NCBI GenBank assembly: GCA_036925085.1
Contig: JAUPFP010000129.1
Location: forward strand, 124,001 to 188,000
Length of the DNA: 64,000 nt
Source of the DNA: Brachycybe producta
Taxonomy: Eukaryota > Arthropoda > Diplopoda > Playtdesmida > Andrognathidae
Direction: 5' to 3'
Below the pieces are notes generated by a model. The model worked only from the letters and a program-made list of their open reading frames with translations. It was not told where the DNA came from and did no database searches. Below, in pieces: positions 52,411-63,500 of this stretch; position 1 is the first letter of the stretch, and the number at the start of each line of letters is the position of its first letter. The translations under genes and the position numbers were made by a program.

Positions 52411-54350
52411 AACTTCAATTTCAACTTCAATTTTAACTTCAAATTCAACTTAAACTTCAATTTCAATTTCAACTTCAATTTTAACTTCAAATTCAACTTA
52501 AACTTCAATTTCAAACTTAAACTTCAATTTCAAACTTAACTTCAACATCAACTTAATTTCAACTTCAACTTCACTTTCAAGTTCAACTTCAAATTCATCT
52601 TCAACTTTAACTTCAATTAAACTTAAACTTCAATTTTAACTTCAATTTCAACTTCAATTTCAACTTCAATTTCAACTTCAATTTCAACTTCAATTTCAAC
52701 TTCAACTTCAACTTCAATTTCATCTTCAGTTTCAACTTCAAATTCAATGTCAATTTCAACTTCAATTTCAACTTCAATTTTAATTTCAAATTCAACTTAA
52801 ACTTTATTCCAAACTTAACTTCAACTTCAACTTAACTTCAACTTTAAATTCATCTTCAACTTAACTTCAACTTCAACTTCAACTTCACTTTCAAGTTCAA
52901 CTTCAAATTCAACTTCAACTTCAACTTCAAATGCAACTTCAATTTTAACTTCAATTTCAACTTCAATTTCAACTTCAATTTTAATTTCAAATTCAACTTC
53001 AAATTCAACTTCAATTTTAACTTCAATTTCAACTTCAATTTCAACTTCAATTGCAACTTCAATTTCAACTTCAATTTCAACTTCAATTTCAACTTCAAAT
53101 TCAACTTCAATTTCAACTTCAATTTCAACTTCAATTTCAACTTCAATTTCAACTTCAATTTCAACTTCAATTTCAACTTCAACTTCAACTTCAATTTCAT
53201 CTTCAATTTCAACTTCAAATTCAATGTCAATTTCAACTTCAATTTCAACTTCAAATTTAACTTCAATTTTAACTTCAATTACAACTTCAACTTCAATTTT
53301 AACTTCAATTTCAACTTCAATTTCAACTTCAATTTCAACTTCAATTTCAACTTCAATTTCAACTTCAATTTCAATTACAACTTCAACTTCAATATTCAAA
53401 CTTAACTTGAACTTCAGATTAACTTCAACTTCAACTTCAACTTCACTTTCAAGTTCAACTTCAAATTCAACTTCAACTTCAACTTCAAATGCAACTTCAA
53501 TTTTAACTTCAATTTCAACTTCAATTTCAACTTCAATTTCAACTTCAATTTTAATTTCAAATTCAACTTCAAATTCAACTTCAAATTCAACTTCAATTTT
53601 AACTTCAATTTCAACTTCAATTTCAACTACAACTTCAACTTCAATTTCAACTTCAATTTTAATTTCAATTTTAACTTGAATTTCAATTTCAATTTCAACT
53701 TCAATTACAACTTCAACTTCAATATTCAAACTTAACTTGAACTTCAACTTAACTTCAACTTCAACTTCAACTTCACTTTCAAGTTCAACTTCAAATTCAA
53801 CTTCAACTTCTACTTCAAATTCAACTTCAATTTCAACTTAAATTTTAATTTCAATTTTAACTTGAATTTCAATTTCAATTTCAACTTCAATTACAACTTC
53901 AACTTCAATATTCAAACTTATCTTGAACTTCAACTTAACTTCAACTTCAACTTCAACTTCACTTTCAAGTTCAACTTCAAATTCAACTTCAACTTCAACT
54001 TCAAATTCAACTTCAATTTTAACTTCAATTTCAACTTCAATTTCAATGTCAATTTCAACTTCAATTTCAACTTCAATTTTAACTTCAACTTCAACTTCAA
54101 TTTCAACTTCAATTTTAATTTCAATTTTAACTTGAATTTCAATTTCCATTTCAACTTCAATTACAACTTCAACTTCAATATTCAAACTTAACTTGAACTT
54201 CAACTTAACTTCAACTTCAACTTCAACTTCACTTTCAAGTTCAACTTCAAATTCAACTTCAACTTCAACTTCAAATTCAACTTCAATTATAACTTCAACT
54301 TCAACTTCAAATTCAACTTCAATTATAACTTCTATTTCAACTTCAATTTC
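52411..54350. repeat. 1940-bp tandem duplication, unit 2
   Basis: Markers at 53,391, 53,721, 53,907 and 54,177 give 330, 186, 270, then 246 and 49 beyond the unit. It differs from unit 1 by one extra 12-bp AAATTCAACTTC near 53,575, by TTTCCATTTC near 54,142, and by AAATTC for AAACTC near 53,818. So few differences suggest a recent event. Confidence 0.9.
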
Positions 54351-55405
54351 AATGTCAATTCCAACTTCAATTTCAACTTCAATTTTAACTTCAATTTCAA
54401 CTTCAATTACAACTTGAACTTCAATATTCAAACTTAACTTCAATTTCAACTTCAATTACAACTTGAACTTCAATATTCAAACTTAACTTGAACTTCAACT
54501 TAACTTCAACTTCAACTTCAACTTCACTTTCAAGTTCAACTTCAAATTCAACTTCAACTTCAACTTCAAATGCAACTTCAATTTTAACTTCAATTTCAAC
54601 TTCAATTTCTACTTCAATTTCAACTTCAATTTCAACTTCAATTTCAACTTCAATTTCAACTTCAATTTTAATTTCAAATTCAACTTAAACTTCAATTTCA
54701 AACTTAACTTCAACTTCAACTTAACTTCAACTTTAACTTCAACTTCATTTTCAAGATCAACTTCAAATTCATCTTCAACTTAACTTCAACTTCAACTTCA
54801 ACTTCACTTTCAAGTTCAACTTCAAATTCATCTTCAACTTTAACTTCAATTAAACTTAAACTTCAATTTTAACTTCAATTTCAACTTCAACTTCAACTTC
54901 AACTTCACTTTCAAGTTCAACTTCAAATTCATCTTCAATTTTAACTTCAATTAAACTTAAAATTCAATTTCAACTTCAATTTCATCTTCATTTTCAACTT
55001 CAATTTCAACTTCAATTTCAATTTCAATTTCAACTTCAATTTCAACTTCAATTTCAACTTCCATTTCAACTTCAATTTCAACTTCAATTTCAACTTCAAT
55101 TTTAATTTCAAATTCAACTTAAACTTTATTCCAAACTTAACTTCAACTTCAACTTAACTTCAACTTTAAATTCATCTTCAACTTAACTTCAACTTCAACT
55201 TCAACTTCACTTTCAAGTTCAATTTCAACTTCAATTTCAACTTCAATTTCAACTTCAATTTCAACTTCAATTTTAACTTCAAATTCAACTTAAACTTCAA
55301 TTTCAATTTCAACTTCAATTTTAACTTCAAATTCAACTTAAACTTCAATTTCAAACTTAAACTTCAATTTCAAACTTAACTTCAACATCAACTTAATTTC
55401 AACTT

Positions 55406-56329
55406 CAACTTCACTTTCAAGTTCAACTTCAAATTCATCTTCAACTTTAACTTCAATTAAACTCAAACTTCAATTTTAACTTCAATTTCAACTTCAATTT
55501 CAACTTCAATTTCAACTTCAATTTCAACTTCAATTTCAACCTCAACTTCAACTTCAATTTCATCTTCAATTTCAACTTCAAATTCAATGTCAATTTCAAC
55601 TTCAATTTCAACTTCAATTTTAATTTCAAATTCAACTTAAACTTTATTCCAAACTTAACTTCAACTTCAACTTAACTTCAACTTTAAATTCATCTTCAAC
55701 TTAACTTCAACTTCAACTTCAACTTCACTTTCAAGTTCAACTTCAAATTCAACTTCAACTTCAACTTCAAATGCAACTTCAATTTTAACTTCAATTTCAA
55801 CTTCAATTTTAATTTCAAATTCAACTTCAAATTCAACTTCAATTTTAACTTCAATTTCAACTTCAATTTCAACTTCAATTGCAACTTCAATTTCAACTTC
55901 AATTTCAACTTCAATTTCAACTTCAAATTCAACTTCAATTTCAACTTCAATTTCAACTTCAATTTCAACTTCAATTTCAACTTCAATTTCAACTTCAATT
56001 TCAACTTGAACTTCAACTTCAATTTCATCTTCAATTTCAACTTCAAATTCAATGTCAATTTCAACTTCAATTTCAACTTCAAATTTAACTTCAATTACAA
56101 CTTCAACTTCAATTTTAACTTCAATTTCAACTTCAATTTCTACTTCAATTTCAACTTCAATTTCAACTTCAATTTCAACTTCAATTTCAACTTCAATTTT
56201 AATTTCAAATTCAACTTAAACTTCAATTTCAAACTTAACTTCAACTTCAACTTAACTTCAACTTTAACTTCAACTTCATTTTCAAGATCAACTTCAAATT
56301 CATCTTCAACTTAACTTCAACTTCAACTT
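55406..56329. repeat. 924-bp tandem duplication, unit 1
   Basis: Unit 1 is repeated as unit 2 with offset 924. Private forms shared by the two are AAACTCAAACTTC (55,459 and 56,383), AACCTCAAC (55,539 and 56,463), AACTTGAACTTCAAC (about 56,006 and 56,930) and TTTTCAAGATCAAC (about 56,279 and 57,203). Long reading frames in three registers are identical between the units over 55,453-56,314, so I see no base difference there. Confidence 0.93.
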
Positions 56330-57253
56330 CAACTTCACTTTCAAGTTCAACTTCAAATTCATCTTCAACTTTAACTTCAATTAAACTCAAACTTCAATTT
56401 TAACTTCAATTTCAACTTCAATTTCAACTTCAATTTCAACTTCAATTTCAACTTCAATTTCAACCTCAACTTCAACTTCAATTTCATCTTCAATTTCAAC
56501 TTCAAATTCAATGTCAATTTCAACTTCAATTTCAACTTCAATTTTAATTTCAAATTCAACTTAAACTTTATTCCAAACTTAACTTCAACTTCAACTTAAC
56601 TTCAACTTTAAATTCATCTTCAACTTAACTTCAACTTCAACTTCAACTTCACTTTCAAGTTCAACTTCAAATTCAACTTCAACTTCAACTTCAAATGCAA
56701 CTTCAATTTTAACTTCAATTTCAACTTCAATTTTAATTTCAAATTCAACTTCAAATTCAACTTCAATTTTAACTTCAATTTCAACTTCAATTTCAACTTC
56801 AATTGCAACTTCAATTTCAACTTCAATTTCAACTTCAATTTCAACTTCAAATTCAACTTCAATTTCAACTTCAATTTCAACTTCAATTTCAACTTCAATT
56901 TCAACTTCAATTTCAACTTCAATTTCAACTTGAACTTCAACTTCAATTTCATCTTCAATTTCAACTTCAAATTCAATGTCAATTTCAACTTCAATTTCAA
57001 CTTCAAATTTAACTTCAATTACAACTTCAACTTCAATTTTAACTTCAATTTCAACTTCAATTTCTACTTCAATTTCAACTTCAATTTCAACTTCAATTTC
57101 AACTTCAATTTCAACTTCAATTTTAATTTCAAATTCAACTTAAACTTCAATTTCAAACTTAACTTCAACTTCAACTTAACTTCAACTTTAACTTCAACTT
57201 CATTTTCAAGATCAACTTCAAATTCATCTTCAACTTAACTTCAACTTCAACTT
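56330..57253. repeat. 924-bp tandem duplication, unit 2
   Basis: This is the second unit of the 924-bp repeat. The sequence after it resumes with TTAAACTTAAAC, lacking the private CTCAAAC form, so the duplication has exactly two units. A related ancestor of its right half lies at about 54.6-54.8 kb (TTTTCAAGATCAAC near 54,748). Confidence 0.93.
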
Positions 57254-58630
57254 CAACTTCACTTTCAAGTTCAACTTCAAATTCATCTTCAACTTTAACT
57301 TCAATTAAACTTAAACTTCAATTTTAACTTCAATTTCAACTTCAACTTCAACTTCAACTTCACATTCAAGTTCAACTTCAAATTCATCTTCAATTTTAAC
57401 TTCAATTAAACTTAAAATTCAATTTCAACTTCAATTTCATCTTCATTTTCAACTTCAATTTCAACTTCAATTTCAATTTCAATTTCAACTTCAATTTCAA
57501 CTTCAATTTCAACTTCCATTTCAACTTCAATTTCAACTTCAATTTCAACTTCAATTTTAATTTCAAATTCAACTTAAACTTTATTCCAAACTTAACTTCA
57601 ACTTCAACTTAACTTCAACTTTAAATTCATCTTCAACTTAACTTCAACTTCAACTTCAACTTCACTTTCAAGTTCAATTTCAACTTCAATTTCAACTTCA
57701 ATTTCAACTTCAATTTCAACTTCAATTTTAACTTCAAATTCAACTTAAACTTCAATTTCAATTTCAACTTCAATTTTAACTTCAAATTCAACTTAAACTT
57801 CAATTTCAAACTTAACTTCAACATCAACTTAATTTCAACTTCAACTTCACTTTCAAGTTCAACTTCAAATTCATCTTCAACTTTAACTTCAATTAAACTT
57901 AAACTTCAATTTTAACTTCAATTTCAACTTCAATTTCAACTTCAATTTCAACTTCAATTTCAACTTCAATTTCAACCTCAACTTCAACTTCAATTTCATC
58001 TTCAGTTTCAACTTCAAATTCAATGTCAATTTCAACTTCAATTTCAACTTCAATTTTAATTTCAAATTCAACTTAAACTTTATTCCAAACTTAACTTCAA
58101 CTTCAACTTAACTTCAACTTTAAATTCATCTTCAACTTAACTTCAACTTCAACTTCAACTTCACTTTCAAGTTCAACTTCAAATTCAACTTCAACTTCAA
58201 CTTCAAATGCAACTTCAATTTTAACTTCAATTTCAACTTCAATTTTAATTTCAAATTCAACTTCAAATTCAACTTCAATTTTAACTTCAATTTCAACTTC
58301 AATTTCAACTTCAATTGCAACTTCAATTTCAACTTCAATTTCAACTTCAATTTCAACTTCAAATTCAACTTCAATTTCAACTTCAATTTCAACTTCAATT
58401 TCAACTTCAATTTCAACTTCAATTTCAACTTCAATTTCAACTTCAACTTCAACTTCAATTTCATCTTCAATTTCAACTTCAAATTCAATGTCAATTTCAA
58501 CTTCAATTTCAACTTCAAATTTAACTTCAATTACAACTTCAACTTCAATTTTAACTTCAATTTCAACTTCAATTTCAACTTCAATTTCAACTTCAATTTC
58601 AACTTCAATTTCAATTACAACTTCAACTTC

Positions 58631-59720
58631 AATATTCAAACTTAACTTGAACTTCAGATTAACTTCAACTTCAACTTCAACTTCACTTTCAAGTTCAACT
58701 TCAAATTCAACTTCAACTTCAATTTTAATTTCAAATTCAACTTCAAATTCAACTTCAATTTTAACTTCAATTTCAACTTCAATTTCAACTACAACTTCAA
58801 CTTCAATTTCAACTTCAATTTTAATTTCAATTTTAACTTGAATTTCAATTTCAATTTCAACTTCAATTACAACTTCAACTTCAATATTCAAACTTAACTT
58901 GAACTTCAACTTAACTTCAACTTCAACTTCAACTTCACTTTCAAGTTCAACTTCAAATTCAACTTCAACTTCTACTTCAAATTCAACTTCAATTTCAACT
59001 TAAATTTTAATTTCAATTTTAACTTGAATTTCAATTTCAATTTCAACTTCAATTACAACTTCAACTTCAATATTCAAACTTATCTTGAACTTCAACTTAA
59101 CTTCAACTTCAACTTCAACTTCACTTTCAAGTTCAACTTCAAATTCAACTTCAACTTCAACTTCAAATTCAACTTCAATTTTAACTTCAACTTCAACTTC
59201 AAATTCAACTTCAATTTTAACTTCAATTTCAACTTCAATTTCAATGTCAATTTCAACTTCAATTTCAACTTCAATTTTAACTTCAACTTCAATTTCAATT
59301 TCAACTTCAATTTTAATTTCAATTTTAACTTGAATTTCAATTTCAATTTCAACTTCAATTACAACTTCAACTTCAATATTCAAACTTAACTTGAACTTCA
59401 ACTTAACTTCAACTTCAACTTCAACTTCACTTTCAAGTTCAACTTCAAATTCAACTTCAACTTCAACTTCAAATTCAACTTCAATTATAACTTCAACTTC
59501 AACTTCAAATTCAACTTCAATTTTAACTTCTATTTCAACTTCAATTTCAATGTCAATTCCAACTTCAATTTCAACTTCAATTTTAACTTCAATTTCAACT
59601 TCAATTACAACTTGAACTTCAATATTCAAACTTAACTTCAATTTCAACTTCAATTACAACTTGAACTTCAATATTCAAACTTAACTTGAACTTCAACTTA
59701 ACTTCAACTTCAACTTCAAC
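58631..59720. repeat. Q cassette series, last copy
   Basis: Markers at 58,631, 58,883, 59,069, 59,375, 59,621 and 59,670 give spacings 252, 186, 306, 246, 49. TTCAGATTAAC lies at 58,653. The first arm is shorter than in the 51.4 and 53.4 kb copies (318, 330) because the AAATGCAAC part is missing. It is the last Q series before the return to K sequence. Confidence 0.88.
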
Positions 59721-60599
59721 TTCACTTTCAAGTTCAACTTCAAATTCAACTTCAACTTCAACTTCAAATGCAACTTCAATTTTAACTTCAATTTCAACTT
59801 CAATTTCTACTTCAATTTCAACTTCAATTTCAACTTCAATTTCAACTTCAATTTCAACTTCAATTTTAATTTCAAATTCAACTTAAACTTCAATTTCAAA
59901 CTTAACTTCAACTTCAACTTAACTTCAACTTTAACTTCAACTTCACTTTCAAGTTCAACTTCAAATTCATCTTCAACTTAACTTCAACTTCAACTTCAAC
60001 TTCACTTTCAAGTTCAACTTCAAATTCATCTTCAACTTTAACTTCAATTAAACTTAAACTTCAATTTTAACTTCAATTTCAACTTCAACTTCAACTTCAA
60101 CTTCACTTTCAAGTTCAACTTCAAATTCATCTTCAATTTTAACTTCAATTAAACTTAAAATTCAATTTCAACTTCAATTTCATCTTCATTTTCAACTTCA
60201 ATTTCAACTTCAATTTCAATTTCAATTTCAACTTCAATTTCAACTTCAATTTCAACTTCCATTTCAACTTCAATTTCAACTTCAATTTCAACTTCAATTT
60301 TAATTTCAAATTCAACTTAAACTTTATTCCAAACTTAACTTCAACTTCAACTTAACTTCAACTTTAAATTCATCTTCAACTTAACTTCAACTTCAACTTC
60401 AACTTCACTTTCAAGTTCAATTTCAACTTCAATTTCAATTTCAATTTCAACTTCAATTTCAACTTCAATTTTAACTTCAAATTCAACTTAAACTTCAATT
60501 TCAATTTCAACTTCAATTTTAACTTCAAATTCAACTTAAACTTCAATTTCAAACTTAAACTTCAATTTCAAACTTAACTTCAACATCAACTTAATTTCA

Positions 60600-63500
60600 A
60601 CTTCAACTTCACTTTCAAGTTCAACTTCAAATTCATCTTCAACTTTAACTTCAATTAAACTTAAACTTCAATTTTAACTTCAATTTCAACTTCAATTTCA
60701 ACTTCAATTTCAACTTCAATTTCAACTTCAATTTCAACTTCAACTTCAACTTCAATTTCATCTTCAGTTTCAACTACAAATTCAATGTCAATTTCAACTT
60801 CAATTTCAACTTCAAATTTAACTTCAATTTTAACTTCAATTACAACTTCAACTTCAATATTCAAACTTAACTTGAATTTCAACTTAACTTCAACTTTAAC
60901 TTCAACTTCACTTTCAAGTTCAACTTCAAATTCAACTTCAACTTCAACTTCAAATGCAACTTCAATTTTAACTTCAATTTCAACTTCAATTTCAACTTCA
61001 ATTTTAATTTCAAATTCAACTTCAAATTCAACTTCAATTTTAACTTCAATTTCAACTTCAATTTCAACTTCAATTGCAACTTCAATTTCAACTTCAATTT
61101 CAACTTCAATTTCAACTTCAAATTCAACTTCAATTTTAACTTCAATTTCAACTTCAATTTCAACTTCAATTTCAACTTCAATTTCAACTTCAATTTCAAC
61201 GTCAACTTCAACTTCAATTTCATCTTCAATTTCAACTTCAAATTCAATGTCAATTTCAACTTCAATTTCAACTTCAAATTTAACTTCAATTTTAACTTCA
61301 ATTACAACTTCAACTTCAATATTCAAACTTAACTTGAACTTCAACTTAACTTCAACTTCAACTTCAACTTCACTTTCAAGTTCAACTTCAAATTCAACTT
61401 CAACTTCAACTTCAAATGCAACTTCAATTTTAACTTCAATTTCAACTTCAATTTCAACTTCAATTTTAATTTCAAATTCAACTTCAAATTCAACTTCAAT
61501 TTTAACTTCAATTTCAACTTCAATTTCAACTTCAATTGCAACTTCAATTTCAACTTCAATTTCAACTTCAATTTCAACTTCAAATTCAACTTCAATTTCA
61601 ACTTCAATTTTAACTTCAATTTCAACTTCAATTTCAACTTCAATTTCAATGTCAATTTCAACTTCAATTTCAACTTCAATTTTAACTTTAATTTCAACTT
61701 CAATTACAACTTCAACTTCAATATTCAAACTTAACTTGAACTTCAACTTAATTTCAACTTTAACTTCAACTTCACTTTCAAGTTCAACTTCAAATTCAAC
61801 TTCAACTTCAAATGCAACTTCAATTTTAACTTCAATTTCAACTTCAATTTCAACTTCAATTTCAACTTCAATTTCAACTTCAATTTTAATTTCAAATTCA
61901 ACTTAAACTTCAATTTCAAACTTAACTTCAACTTCAACTTAATTTCAACTTCAACTTCAACTTCACTTTCAAGTTCAACTTCAAATTCATCTTCAACTTT
62001 AACTTCAATTAAACTTAAACTTCAATTTTAACTTCAATTTCAACTTCAACTTCAACTTCAACTTCACTTTCAAGTTCAACTTCAAATTCATCTTCAATTT
62101 TAACTTCAATTAAACTTAAAATTCAATTTCAACTTCAATTTCATCTTCATTTTCAACTTCAATTTCAACTTCAATTTCAATTTCAATTTCAACTTCAATT
62201 TCAACTTCAATTTCAACTTCAATTTCAACTTCAATTTCAACTTCCATTTCAACTTCAATTTCAACTTCAATTTCAACTTCAATTTTAACTTCAATTTCAA
62301 CTTCAATTTTAATTTCAAATTCAACTTAAACTTCAATTCCAAACTTAACTTCAACTTCAACTTAACTTCAACTTTAAATTCATCTTCAACTTAAATTCAA
62401 CTTCAACTTCAACTTCAATTTCATCTTCAATTTCAACTTCAAATGCAACTTCAATTTTAACTTCAATTTCAACTTCAATTTCAACTTCAATTTTAATTTC
62501 AAATTCAACTTCAAATTCAACTTCAATTTTAACTTCAATTTCAACTTCAATTTCAACTTCAATTGCAACTTCAATTTCAACTTCAATTTCAACTTCAATT
62601 TCAACTTCAAATTCAACTTCAATTTCAACTTCAATTTTAACTTCAATTTCAACTTCAATTTCAACTTCAATTTCAATGTCAATTTCAACTTCAATTTCAA
62701 CTTCAATTTTAACTTTAATTTCAACTTCAATTACAACTTCAACTTCAATATTCAAACTTAACTTGAACTTCAACTTAATTTCAACTTCAACTTCAACTTC
62801 ACTTTCAAGTTCAACTTCAAATTCAACTTCAACTTCAAATGCAACTTCAATTTTAACTTCAATTTCAACTTCAATTTCAACTTCAATTTCAACTTCAATT
62901 TCAACTTCAATTTTAATTTCAAATTCAACTTAAACTTCAATTTCAAACTTAACTTCAACTTCAACTTAATTTCAACTTCAACTTCAACTTCACTTTCAAG
63001 TTCAACTTCAAATTCATCTTCAACTTTAACTTCAATTAAACTTAAACTTCAATTTTAACTTCAATTTCAACTTCAACTTCAACTTCAACTTCACTTTCAA
63101 GTTCAACTTCAAATTCATCTTCAATTTTAACTTCAATTAAACTTAAAATTCAATTTCAACTTCAATTTCATCTTCATTTTCAACTTCAATTTCAACTTCA
63201 ATTTCAATTTCAATTTCAACTTCAATTTCAACTTCAATTTCAACTTCAATTTCAACTTCAATTTCAACTTCCATTTCAACTTCAATTTCAACTTCAATTT
63301 CAACTTCAATTTCAACTTCAATTTCAACTTCAATTTTAATTTCAAATTCAACTTAAACTTCAATTCCAAACTTAACTTCAACTTCAACTTAACTTCAACT
63401 TTAAATTCATCTTCAACTTAAATTCAACTTCAACTTCAACTTCAATTTCATCTTCAATTTCAACTTCAAATTCAATGTCAATTTCAACTTCAATTTCAAC

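Larger units (their letters stand above)
49905..60335. repeat. Region with the private CTTTATTCC form
   Basis: Inside N-type modules the form AAACTTTATTCCAAAC occurs ten times, near 49,910, 50,344, 50,862, 52,802, 55,124, 55,642, 56,566, 57,578, 58,078 and 60,322. Elsewhere (for example 6931, 10,636, 28,349, 33,274, 47,236, and again 62,333 and 63,360) the same place reads AAACTTCAATTCCAAAC. The change, a 1-bp loss plus a substitution, has spread only within this 10.4-kb stretch. Confidence 0.88.

Noticed and set aside
55406..57253. Dismissing the 924-bp twins as an assembly error
   Set aside because: Not rejected outright: the flanks differ and the number of units is well defined, but without reads I cannot tell, so it stays a finding with this caveat.
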